Program-made: the position numbers and the translations under genes
The notes under the pieces: generated by a model
Seen by the model: the letters and a program-made list of their open reading frames with translations, nothing else
Database searches by the model: none
Told to the model about the DNA's origin: nothing
Assembly: GCA_027490095.1 (NCBI GenBank)
Contig: JAIXYT010000051.1
Coordinates: 101,794-165,793, forward strand
Source of the DNA: Sphingomonadales bacterium
Lineage (GTDB): Bacteria > Pseudomonadota > Alphaproteobacteria > Sphingomonadales > Sphingomonadaceae
DNA: 64,000 nucleotides
Direction: 5' to 3'
Part shown: piece by piece, positions 8,736-17,562 of the stretch
How positions within the stretch are numbered: the stretch's first letter is position 1
Layout of the letters: the number at the start of each line of letters is the position of its first letter

Positions 8736-10765
8736 CAGCGCACCTCCGTTATCCGAGTGCCCTCGATCTCGCTGCCGTAGGTCGTGAGGTCGTAGGTCAC
8801 GCCGCGGATCTCCACCGTCTCAGCCTGCTTGCCGACGCCGTCGTGCTGACTGTTCCGGGTGAGGACGTATTCCTGGCCAATCTTATCCGCTAGGGTGGTC
8901 ATGACAACGTCGGAAGCTTGCGACGTCGACACCAGCAGGATCACCTGGGTCGCGAGATTGGGCAGGAACTCAGCGACGCCTCGCCGATAAAGAGGATCCA
9001 GGTGCCCGAAAGGTGAGTCGACTACGAGCGGTGCCACGGTGCCTGGCAGCAGAATATCGTCAGCCGCGTTCTCGCGCATCTTTGCATATTTTGCTATCGC
9101 CCCCGTGAAAGCGAGGCCGAGCAGTTGGTTCTCGCCGGTGCTCTTCGCCATCTCGGCGCCGCGCTCATCAAAAAGGCGCAGCTGGTAGTTGCGGTCCAGC
9201 TCGACCGTGGCCGGCTTGCGCATGAAGCGCTTCACGATTGCGTCGATCTCGCGTTCGATCGCTTCGCGCGCGCCCTCCTCCTCGGCCTTGAGCCTGCCTT
9301 CGAGCCTGGCGGTGAGCGCCGCGGCCAGCTGGGCACGCTTGACGAACCGCCGAGCGGCCTCTGACTTGCGCACCAGCTCATCACGCCGACCCTCATATTC
9401 AGATAGCGACCGGTCGAAGCCGTTGATGGCAGATTGAACGTCGACCTTCCGGCTCATTGCCTGATTGCGCTGCGACTTCGCGCGCTCGCGGGCAGCCTCT
9501 TTCTCCGCAATGTCTGTCACGGGATTGGCAGCCAGCTCCTTCGAGATCTCGAGCAGGTCGGCGTCAAGCTGCTGAATCTCGGCTTCGACCTTGCGCAGGT
9601 CTTCTGCGTTGCGTTCGTAGTCGCTCCACGCCCGCTCGGCGCGCTGCTCGAGGCGACCTAGCGCCGTACTCGTCGTCATAACGCGCGACATGACCGCCTG
9701 ATCGCCAGCGGTATCGAGCAAGGACTTGATGCGATCATATTCGATGCTGCCTTTCTCGATCTCGCGCCCGCATACACACCTCCCATCGGAGAGGATCTCG
9801 TCTACGAACTTCTGATCGTACGGGGCCGGCAGCTTCCCTCGGGTGTCCTCATTCTTGATTACGGCAGAAGCCTCGGCGACCAGTTCCTCCGCGAGCACGG
9901 AAGTCAGGAAGGTCTGCATCCATCCCTGGGAACGATGGAGCGCCTTCGCCCGCTCAGCCTCCCTCGTCGCCATCTGTGCCTCGATCCGAGCCCGGCGCGC
10001 CTGGGCTTCCTTGGCAGGCTTGGTCTCAGCGAGCTCTTGGTTGAGCTTGTCGATCCGTGCCGTTGCCGCCTCGATTTCCTCGTCTAACTTGAGAAGGTCC
10101 TCCCGAGCCTTTGCGATCCGGCGCGCCGCTTCCTCGATCGCGGCCTCCGCCTGTCGGGCCTCGTCACTGGTGTTGTCCGAGGCTTGCTTGTTGTAATCCT
10201 GCCAGGCCTTGCGGAGATCCTCGAGCGCCATCCGCGCGATCGTCGACCCGAGAATCCCCTTCACGGCCTCACCGAACTTCTTTGCGCCGGTCGAGCCCGT
10301 ATAGCGGCTCGTCGCCTCTCCGTAGAAGAAGAAGTGTGGGGCCATCTCCTTAGGGATGACGGAGTTGATGAAGCGGTCAGGCCGATCCTTGAAGACCGGG
10401 ACCTCGCCGCCGTCGACCAGCTCGCACAGCCGCAATGGGTTTGTCGTTTGCGTCTTCTGGTCGTAGCTGCGGCAGGCCCGATATGTCCGGCCCTCGTGGA
10501 TGAAGTCGATTTCGACGACCGTGCGATGCGCGCCGTCCTTCTCCGCCGCGAACGCGTTCACGAGGCGCGTCGGCCCTTCAAACTCGCTCTCGGGCGGCAG
10601 AATGCCAAAAAGGCACCAATTGATAGCGGCGAGCAAGCTGGTCTTTCCAACGCCATTCTCTGCGCGGATCAGCGTCAGGTTCTTGACCGGGTCCTTTGAG
10701 ACGAAGAAGTCGTTGACCCCGTAAAAGCTGCGCCAGTTCTCGATGCGGATGAACTCTATCAGCAT
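8735..10765 (-). CDS. dndD: DndD-like SMC/ABC ATPase (DNA sulfur modification)
   Basis: 676 aa; 'ENGVGKTSLLAAINWCLFG' Walker A, long coiled coil with 'CVCGRE' hook-like motif, 'STGENQLLGLAFTGAIA' signature, 'LVVDSPFGHLD' Walker B/D-loop. Confidence 0.85.
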   Translation of the reverse strand: MLIEFIRIENWRSFYGVNDFFVSKDPVKNLTLIRAENGVGKTSLLAAINWCLFGILPPESEFEGPTRLVNAFAAEKDGAHRTVVEIDFIHEGRTYRACRSYDQKTQTTNPLRLCELVDGGEVPVFKDRPDRFINSVIPKEMAPHFFFYGEATSRYTGSTGAKKFGEAVKGILGSTIARMALEDLRKAWQDYNKQASDNTSDEARQAEAAIEEAARRIAKAREDLLKLDEEIEAATARIDKLNQELAETKPAKEAQARRARIEAQMATREAERAKALHRSQGWMQTFLTSVLAEELVAEASAVIKNEDTRGKLPAPYDQKFVDEILSDGRCVCGREIEKGSIEYDRIKSLLDTAGDQAVMSRVMTTSTALGRLEQRAERAWSDYERNAEDLRKVEAEIQQLDADLLEISKELAANPVTDIAEKEAARERAKSQRNQAMSRKVDVQSAINGFDRSLSEYEGRRDELVRKSEAARRFVKRAQLAAALTARLEGRLKAEEEGAREAIEREIDAIVKRFMRKPATVELDRNYQLRLFDERGAEMAKSTGENQLLGLAFTGAIAKYAKMRENAADDILLPGTVAPLVVDSPFGHLDPLYRRGVAEFLPNLATQVILLVSTSQASDVVMTTLADKIGQEYVLTRNSQHDGVGKQAETVEIRGVTYDLTTYGSEIEGTRITEVR

Positions 10766-10768
10766 GTC

Positions 10769-10948
10769 TCAGACCCGGTCGATGCTAGCTTCGATGATCT
10801 TCTTAACCTCCGCCGGAATGCCTTTGCTCGACTCCCCGTTTTGCAGGAAGTTGCCCCGCACCTTGTCGACAACCTGCCGGATGATTTTGTCCATCTCGCG
10901 CTCGTCGAACGCCTGCACGCCCTGCGCCGAACCGCCTTCTACCTCCAC
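10769..10948 (-). CDS. Small ORF (59 aa) between the dndC-like and dndD-like genes, not in the supplied ORF track
   Basis: GTG start at 10948 preceded by GAGGGGG; in-frame TGA four codons upstream; translation (M)EVEGGSAQGVQAFDEREMDKIIRQVVDKVRGNFLQNGESSKGIPAEVKKIIEASIDRV; stop 3 nt before the dndD start. Confidence 0.6.
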   Translation of the reverse strand: MEVEGGSAQGVQAFDEREMDKIIRQVVDKVRGNFLQNGESSKGIPAEVKKIIEASIDRV

Positions 10949-11044
10949 AGGTCCCCCTCAAGCAAACCTACTAAGAACGCCATAGCCTGGAAGGTGCCCG
11001 AAGGCGATGTACCATTCAAGGTCAAGTTCGCTAAGGCATCGCCG

Positions 11045-11875
11045 CTACTTGTGGCATGCGAGGCAAACCTTGGCCTGACCGTAGAGCTCGTCAATGTCCA
11101 TCTCACCGGCGCCGGGGCGTAGCGGATTGACGCGGCGCTTGGCGGCGGCACGCTCGACACGCTTTTGATGCTCCGCCCTTATCTGCGCGATGCGTTCGGG
11201 ACGGGCGAGTTCGTCTAGCGACTCGCCGGCACTCCAGGTGAACGGAGAGCCATGTTCGAGCGCATTCTTCTCATAGGATCGCGCCTCGTCGAAGCTGTCT
11301 GGATGCCGCTCCATCAGCCGCACCCACTCGATCTTCTGCTGGAAGAAGCAGAACGTGCAGCCCGATCGTGACCGCCACTCGTAATAGCTCGGAAGCCCGA
11401 GACCACTCGCCTCGAGTGTGTCGATTACCCCCGCCTTGTCGATACCTGCTTCCCGGAAAGGCAACGAAACCGTCAGGTTGGGGTGCGTGGAAGAATAGCC
11501 TTCCCGGTAATTCTCATCCGAGCGGATGGCGACATAGCTGACGACGCGATCGCCAGCATCGAGCGCCGGCCACAGCCACTTCTCGAAAGGTAGGATCTTC
11601 AGCTGCCGCGTGCACCACCTCGTACGCGGGCTAGGCAAGAAGTTGTTATACTGCCGCAGCCAAAAATCGAAGTCGCGGTCCGGGTTAAGCCGTTCGATGG
11701 GCCTCCCGAGGAAACCCTCGAGGCGACCCAGATACTCGTAGACTTCCGGAAGCTCCTTACCGGTGTCGGTAAAGAAGTATTCCATCTCCAATTCGGGACG
11801 GGTGCGGGCCATGTGGACGGCAAGCGCAGCGCTATCTCTGCCGCCCGACAGTCCCAGCACATGACGCATCCTCAT
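11045..11875 (-). CDS. dndC: DndC-like phosphoadenosine phosphosulfate reductase family protein (PP-loop, Fe-S cysteines)
   Basis: 276 aa; 'VLGLSGGRDSAALA' PP-loop; 'RWCTRQLK', 'GCTFCFFQQKIEW', 'CLACHK'. Confidence 0.82.
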   Translation of the reverse strand: MRMRHVLGLSGGRDSAALAVHMARTRPELEMEYFFTDTGKELPEVYEYLGRLEGFLGRPIERLNPDRDFDFWLRQYNNFLPSPRTRWCTRQLKILPFEKWLWPALDAGDRVVSYVAIRSDENYREGYSSTHPNLTVSLPFREAGIDKAGVIDTLEASGLGLPSYYEWRSRSGCTFCFFQQKIEWVRLMERHPDSFDEARSYEKNALEHGSPFTWSAGESLDELARPERIAQIRAEHQKRVERAAAKRRVNPLRPGAGEMDIDELYGQAKVCLACHK

Positions 11876-14800
11876 CGTGCACCTCCGGCGGCCCGGCGGC
11901 GGTCGCCTTCGGTCCCGTTCTCCTCCGCAAGAGAAGCCGCCAACTCGACGGCGGCGGCAAGCGCTACCTCGCGCGACACCTCGCCGCCAACGACCGCGCG
12001 CAGCGAGGCGGCCAGCTCGCGAGCGCGGGCGAGTTCCTCGGCGTCGATGCTGACCTCAGGCGTGATCAGACCCCCGCGGGCCGGGTCCGACATGTAGACC
12101 GCGAACGCGAACCTGCCGTCCCCACGACCCTGCACGTGGGCCAGGCCCTCGGCACGCAGGAACTCTCGCGCGAGCGCTGCCAGTTCGACGCGCGCCGCGT
12201 CGACGTCCCGGTCCACCCAGTCGCGGGGCGGGCGGTTAGCTGCGAGGCTCGCGATCCCCTCGATCGCCTCCCTGCTATCATCGAACGTGGACAAGCGAGC
12301 TGCGAAAGCGTCCAGCCTGAAGTTGCCGGTGACGCCCATCACCGCCTTCGCGCGTCGCCGCAACTCCTTCACGCTATCCCGATCTCGAACCCGAAGCTCG
12401 CGAACCAGCAGGTCACGCAGGTCTGCGAGCATTGCCGGGTAGAGACCTGCAAGCTGGGCAAGCCCTGTCCTTAGACCTTCGATGAGGTCACCAACCTCCG
12501 CACCGCGACCCGCCATCCGCGGAAGATCGTCCAGCATGAACTTGTTAGGATCGTGGGCTGATAGGGCGAGATCCCGCACGCGGAGTGCCGGCGGGTCCAG
12601 CCTCTGCGTCCGGCGCACCCAGGCAGGTGCCTCCATCACTAGCGCGACAAGCTGCCGCCCCACTGAGAGAGGATCAATCCAGCCGGAGACGGTGCCGCCC
12701 GACAGCTCCGCGACCACGCCCGCGATCCCCCGCAGGATGGCCGTGTCCCGGGCGCTCAGCTCGCTAAGGCGCAACCTGACCGAGGACGCGTCCTGGAGTA
12801 GTCGATCCACAAGCAGGTCGGTCACGCTCGAGCAGAAGACGCCGTCGAGGTAGACGGACGAGCGCGCACGTTCGGCTAGTACGAAAGCGAGGCCAAGTAT
12901 CGGCAAAAGTCCGTCCTTCACCCCGTAAGGGCGAGCCCGCCACAGCGCAAAGAGGTCGTCGAGGCCAAGTCCAGCTGAGCCACGCTCGACCAACAACCCC
13001 TGCGCAGCCGACCAGAGCGGCGACAGCTGGTGGCCGGTGTGGTCGGGTTCCGGAGGGTAGAAGCCGAACGCGCCGTCCTCACCGCGCCGGTGCAGGCCCG
13101 TCCGTTCGAGGATCGCGGAGTAAAGTCCGCCCTCCGCAGGGAAGTCGACGATCCCGAGCCGCGGTTCCTCAGCACGTGACGCCATCGCCACCATAAGCGT
13201 CCTCATCGCCGCCATCGCGTTCGACGACGGCTTCGCGCGGTTTAGGAGCTCGTTCCTGATCCTCGGGGACTCGGGATAGAGGGCGGATGCCATGCGCGAG
13301 GCGATCACCGACAGTCCGGCCGCAGCCGACGCGCGCAGCTCGTCCCCGCTCACGGCGGGCACACGCCAAGCGGTGGTTGCCAAACCCAACCTGAGGCGGT
13401 CCTCGAGCTCGCCCGCGACGCGTGCCAGCCTGCTCGCTACCTCGCGGCGGGCAACAGCGTCTCCCTTGAGTTCCGGCCGGGTCGCCTGCACCCGTTCGAG
13501 CGCCACAAGCTCGTGGCTCAGCTCGCGTAGCATGTAGCTGTCGCCGGACAGCCCAAGCGCGACCGGCAGGTCGCCGATCCGCCCAGCAACCCGGTCCATG
13601 CTGCGCCGGACCCGCGCCGGATTTTCACCCGCCTCGTTGATGAGCAAGAGGAAAAGGCCCGCAGCCCCGGAGCCGGGCCTGAACGCCCCGACCCGCTGCT
13701 CGGCCTGCTCGAACGTCGCGACGTCGACCTCGAACCAACGCATGGCCCCGGTCTCGTGGTATTCACGCTTCGCCAGGATGGGCGTGAGGACCCCGGTCGC
13801 TCGAAGCCGCCCGTAGTCGCACGTCGGCATCTCAGCACGCGCTTCCTCGACTGCAGCCTCGATGTCAAAATCGGAGCCCGCATAGACCGCGTATGCGCCG
13901 AGATGGCGCCGGAACACGATCGCCGAGCGGCGCGCGAGAGCCTCCAGGGCCCGGTGCGCGTCCTCGAGATCGATGCTGAGCCCGGCCGCGACCAGCTCAG
14001 GACTTGCCGACAGCCCCGAGCGCTCCCGGAAAAGGTCGAGAAGCGCGACCGTCTTCAAGACCGCCAGCTCGGCCTGGCTGGCACCGCGCTCCTCCACTCG
14101 CTCGACGGCATCCACGGCGATCGACCAGCGGTGCCCGTCGGGCGAGGCCAAGATGGAGGGCTCCAGGTTCGCGCGGAGATAGCTCCACAGCCATACCGGG
14201 TCGTAGAGGCTCCGCGCGTCGGCCGGGACGGACCGCAAAAAGTCTTGGAAGCCGAAGGGCTCGGCAGAACCGAGGAAACCGAAGATGCTCCGCTGGTTCT
14301 GACCGAACCGGCGACGCGACAAGGGGCCGAGCAGGCAAGCGACAACCGGACTCAGCGGCCAGCAGCGACGAAGGCGCTCGCGCAGCTCCTCCGTCCTGCC
14401 GCCGCGACCGAGCGTCTCGGCGACGACATCCACCGAACGGACCTCCCCAGAAGGCCTAGATTCTATCGCCCGCGAGAGCAGCTCGACTTGCTCCTCGGCG
14501 GTTGGCGCTAGCGGCACGTCGACGAAGCGACCCTGGATCTTCAGCCAGTCGTCCCTCGTCTCGCGTGCCAGGCGATAGGCGTAGTCGTCGAACGCCTGGT
14601 GGAGCACGCCGACAACAACGAGCCTGCCACCGGAGCGGTTGGCGGCTTCGGCGAGCTCCTGGAAGAAGAACGCATCCCCTCCACCCGTCGCCGCGTGTTC
14701 GAGCAGCTTTCCCATCTCGTCGATGATAAGCAACAGTCCGCACGTCTCTTCGGCCGCCATCCTCGACAATTCACGGATGGTGTCCGACATGGCGAATTGG

Positions 14801-15201
14801 CCGGGCAGCGCTTCCGCGATCACCGCGGCCGCGGCGGCGCGCCGCCCCACCACCGGCACCACGCGCCAACCTTCCACCTGCCAGCGCATGGCGTCGGCCA
14901 ACCGGGCCCGCAGGCCGTCGGGCAAAGCCGCCAAGGCATGGTCGCGCGTGGCGCCGGCAGCACCGAGCGCCGCTGACAGCACGACCGCGAGCGTCGACTT
15001 CCCACAGCCATAGGGTCCGGTCCAGGTGAAGGCGCAGTGCCCGAGCGAAGAGACGTGGTCGATCGTCGTCTGGATCGCCTGCGAGGTCGTTGCGGTGCAA
15101 ACGAATCCCTCGACCTCGTCGGCCCCGGCGTCCGCACCAACGCGCACCGACCGCCGGAATCGGCGGCGGACCGAGACGAGATCTGACAGCGTGCCGGTCA
15201 T
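11872..15201 (-). CDS. Large P-loop ATPase of the phosphorothioation-like cluster
   Basis: ~1109 aa from ATG 15201; Walker A 'WTGPYGCGKSTLAVVLSAAL', Walker B 'GLLLIIDEMGKLLEHA'; ATGA overlaps with both neighbouring genes. Confidence 0.75.
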   Translation of the reverse strand: MTGTLSDLVSVRRRFRRSVRVGADAGADEVEGFVCTATTSQAIQTTIDHVSSLGHCAFTWTGPYGCGKSTLAVVLSAALGAAGATRDHALAALPDGLRARLADAMRWQVEGWRVVPVVGRRAAAAAVIAEALPGQFAMSDTIRELSRMAAEETCGLLLIIDEMGKLLEHAATGGGDAFFFQELAEAANRSGGRLVVVGVLHQAFDDYAYRLARETRDDWLKIQGRFVDVPLAPTAEEQVELLSRAIESRPSGEVRSVDVVAETLGRGGRTEELRERLRRCWPLSPVVACLLGPLSRRRFGQNQRSIFGFLGSAEPFGFQDFLRSVPADARSLYDPVWLWSYLRANLEPSILASPDGHRWSIAVDAVERVEERGASQAELAVLKTVALLDLFRERSGLSASPELVAAGLSIDLEDAHRALEALARRSAIVFRRHLGAYAVYAGSDFDIEAAVEEARAEMPTCDYGRLRATGVLTPILAKREYHETGAMRWFEVDVATFEQAEQRVGAFRPGSGAAGLFLLLINEAGENPARVRRSMDRVAGRIGDLPVALGLSGDSYMLRELSHELVALERVQATRPELKGDAVARREVASRLARVAGELEDRLRLGLATTAWRVPAVSGDELRASAAAGLSVIASRMASALYPESPRIRNELLNRAKPSSNAMAAMRTLMVAMASRAEEPRLGIVDFPAEGGLYSAILERTGLHRRGEDGAFGFYPPEPDHTGHQLSPLWSAAQGLLVERGSAGLGLDDLFALWRARPYGVKDGLLPILGLAFVLAERARSSVYLDGVFCSSVTDLLVDRLLQDASSVRLRLSELSARDTAILRGIAGVVAELSGGTVSGWIDPLSVGRQLVALVMEAPAWVRRTQRLDPPALRVRDLALSAHDPNKFMLDDLPRMAGRGAEVGDLIEGLRTGLAQLAGLYPAMLADLRDLLVRELRVRDRDSVKELRRRAKAVMGVTGNFRLDAFAARLSTFDDSREAIEGIASLAANRPPRDWVDRDVDAARVELAALAREFLRAEGLAHVQGRGDGRFAFAVYMSDPARGGLITPEVSIDAEELARARELAASLRAVVGGEVSREVALAAAVELAASLAEENGTEGDRRRAAGGAR

Positions 15202-16136
15202 GCCGCCTCCGCCATATCCGGAAAGAGGCCATCGAGCAGGGGCAGGGTGTCGATCGAACAAACCTCCACGCGGGCCGAAACCTGCCGGAGTCCCGCGCCC
15301 TCGTCCCACACCAGGGATCCGCCCGTCACCTGAGCGATGCATTCCAGCCGTTCGGCAAGCGACTCCTCGTCCATAAGGAACACGCGCCCGGGCGAGCCCG
15401 GCTCATGGGCGACCGTCTCGATCGAGAGCGTTCCACGTGTGGGGAAGTGGGCCTGCCAGAACTCCACCAACGCGAAGGCGAACACCTCGTCCGGCAGCGA
15501 CGGCTTGGGCCCGCGCCTGAACTGCAACGCCCCTCCAGCGAGCGGCGCGACCAGCCCCAACTCGGCGAACGGGCTCTCGAGCCCATCCTCGATGACGCCC
15601 TTCCGGGACGACCGGCTGACGTAGGTCCGGACGAAGCACTCCGCGTCCCTGTCGACGGTCGCGCGCGCAATCCGCCCGGTCGCTAGCCGACCACCATCGC
15701 GCAGTTCCTCGATGCGCGCCATCAGCCGCGCAGCGAGGGTCTCCCGAGTGAAGATCGCGTCGTTGAACTCGCTGAACGCGAAATACCACATCGTGGCGCG
15801 CCCGGGCACTGCGGCAAGCCGCCAATGCAGGATCCAAAGAGAGCCCGGATGTTCCAAGAACGGATCCCCTCTTCCGAAGATCATTCTGGCGATAGGAGAA
15901 ATGGTGAGAAGCTCGATACGGCCACCCCTGATGCTCGCCTCAAGCACTCCACACGCAATTGCCCAATGACGCATCGCCGCCACCATATTCTTGCCGATAC
16001 CAAAATCAGCAATGGCCTGATTGGGGTTGAATACAGCCATGATCCGATCATGGCCCTCACCTTCGACTTCTTGCACGGCGTCGAACGACTTCTTCAACCA
16101 ACCATAGCGGCATGGAAAGGTCTCGTGTCCCGACAT
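15198..16136 (-). CDS. DUF4007 family protein
   Basis: 'MSGHETFPCRYGWLKKSFDAVQEV...IADFGIGKNMVAAMRHWAIACGVLE' is typical of DUF4007; first gene of the minus-strand cluster. Confidence 0.8.
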   Translation of the reverse strand: MSGHETFPCRYGWLKKSFDAVQEVEGEGHDRIMAVFNPNQAIADFGIGKNMVAAMRHWAIACGVLEASIRGGRIELLTISPIARMIFGRGDPFLEHPGSLWILHWRLAAVPGRATMWYFAFSEFNDAIFTRETLAARLMARIEELRDGGRLATGRIARATVDRDAECFVRTYVSRSSRKGVIEDGLESPFAELGLVAPLAGGALQFRRGPKPSLPDEVFAFALVEFWQAHFPTRGTLSIETVAHEPGSPGRVFLMDEESLAERLECIAQVTGGSLVWDEGAGLRQVSARVEVCSIDTLPLLDGLFPDMAEAA

Positions 16137-16188
16137 TTGCAGACGGGTGTCGGGTCGATCAAGCAGACTCCGCAATTCCACCCCTTTC

Positions 16189-16220
16189 GCTAACTGGACA
16201 AATCCTCCAGCGAGGTTAGC
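16189..16220. promoter_or_regulatory. Inverted repeat GCTAAC-N20-GTTAGC in the divergent intergenic region
   Basis: Read directly; lies between the DUF4007 and cysteine desulfurase starts. Confidence 0.35.
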
Positions 16221-16234
16221 TTGACGCGGCGCTG

Positions 16235-17422
16235 GTGACAACCGCCAGCGCGGCTTTTCGGCAGAAGGAGGCGAAGCTGATCTATCTCGACCACCAAGCG
16301 TCGACGCCCATGCACCCGCGCGCAGCCGCCGCGATGCGCGCCTCCGTAGAGGAAAACTTCGCGAACCCCCATGCGTCGGAGCACGCATTTGGCTGGGGAG
16401 CCGGTGACGCAGTCGAGCAAGCCCGAGACAGCGTCTCCGAAGCGCTTGGGGCTGATCCCGATGAAATCGTCTTTACGTCAGGCGCGACCGAGGCGGACAA
16501 CATAGCGCTTCTCGGGTTGGGCGACCCGTCGACGCATAGGCGTCGCATCGTCATCGGAGCCATCGAGCACAAGGCGGTGATCGGGCCGGCGAGGGAGCTC
16601 GCCCGCCGGGGCTACGAGGTCGCCAAAGTCGGCGTAACACGGGGCGGCGTCGTCGATGCCGAGGAACTTGAGCGCCTTGTCAACGAGGACACGCTGCTTG
16701 TCTCCCTCATGCTCGTGAACAATGAGATCGGGACCGTGCAACCCGTACAGCGCGCAGCCGCCGCTTGCGCGCGAGAAGGTGCACTCCTGCATGTCGATGC
16801 GGCCCAAGCGCTTGGATGGATGCCTATTGACGCCGTCGCGCTCGGCGCAGACCTGATGAGCCTGTCTGCCCACAAGATGGGAGGACCCAAAGGCGTCGGC
16901 GCCCTTTTTGTGCGCCGCGAAGTTCGCCAGAGACTTCAGCCCATCATGCATGGCGGCGAGCAGGAAGACGGGCTGAGGCCTGGCACTTTGCCAACACCAC
17001 TCTGCGTTGCATTCGGGGTCGCGTGCGAGGAGCTGCCAGACGAGAACGAGATCGCCGCCTGGCGTGAGCGGAGCCGCAGGCTCGAGGCCGGATTGCTAAC
17101 GCTATGGCCGGGAGCATGGATAAACGGAGCCGACGCCCCCCGCCACCCCGGCGCAAGCAGCGTCACGTTCCCGGGACTCTACGCGGATCAGCTCGTCGCG
17201 CAGCTGCAGCCGCATGTCGCGGTGGCGAGGGGGTCGGCCTGCACCTCGGGCACACCCGAGCCCAGCCACGTGCTCCGGGCGATTGGACTCGCTCCCGACC
17301 TTTGCAACGCAACGATCCGAGTCAGCGTCGGAAGGTTCACACAGGACAGAGAGATCGAACAGGCGCTCTCCGCCTTCGCAACTGCGCTGTCGCGCGCAAT
17401 CAGACAGCCTGGGATAGCTTAG
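16235..17422 (+). CDS. Cysteine desulfurase (DndA/IscS/NifS-like)
   Basis: 'IYLDHQASTPMHPRA', 'TSGATEADNIAL', 'HVDAAQALG', 'SLSAHKMGGPKGVGAL', 'ARGSACTSG'. Confidence 0.92.
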   Translation: MTTASAAFRQKEAKLIYLDHQASTPMHPRAAAAMRASVEENFANPHASEHAFGWGAGDAVEQARDSVSEALGADPDEIVFTSGATEADNIALLGLGDPSTHRRRIVIGAIEHKAVIGPARELARRGYEVAKVGVTRGGVVDAEELERLVNEDTLLVSLMLVNNEIGTVQPVQRAAAACAREGALLHVDAAQALGWMPIDAVALGADLMSLSAHKMGGPKGVGALFVRREVRQRLQPIMHGGEQEDGLRPGTLPTPLCVAFGVACEELPDENEIAAWRERSRRLEAGLLTLWPGAWINGADAPRHPGASSVTFPGLYADQLVAQLQPHVAVARGSACTSGTPEPSHVLRAIGLAPDLCNATIRVSVGRFTQDREIEQALSAFATALSRAIRQPGIA

Positions 17423-17562
17423 CCAGAAGGGGCGATTGCGGCTCGAGCGGCTGCGCAAGCGGCGGCCGGTCAATTCGCTAAGGACGTGACACAAAACGTT
17501 CGACGATCGTTACATCATCGAAGAACCCGCAGGCGAGTGCGCGACCTGCCATAAACTAAGTG

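Noticed and set aside
11872-16136. BREX system (large ATPase)
   Set aside because: No PglZ, PglX/BrxX, BrxA/B or Lon-like gene; neighbours are sulfur-transfer and DndC/D-like proteins, which fit a PT-type system better.
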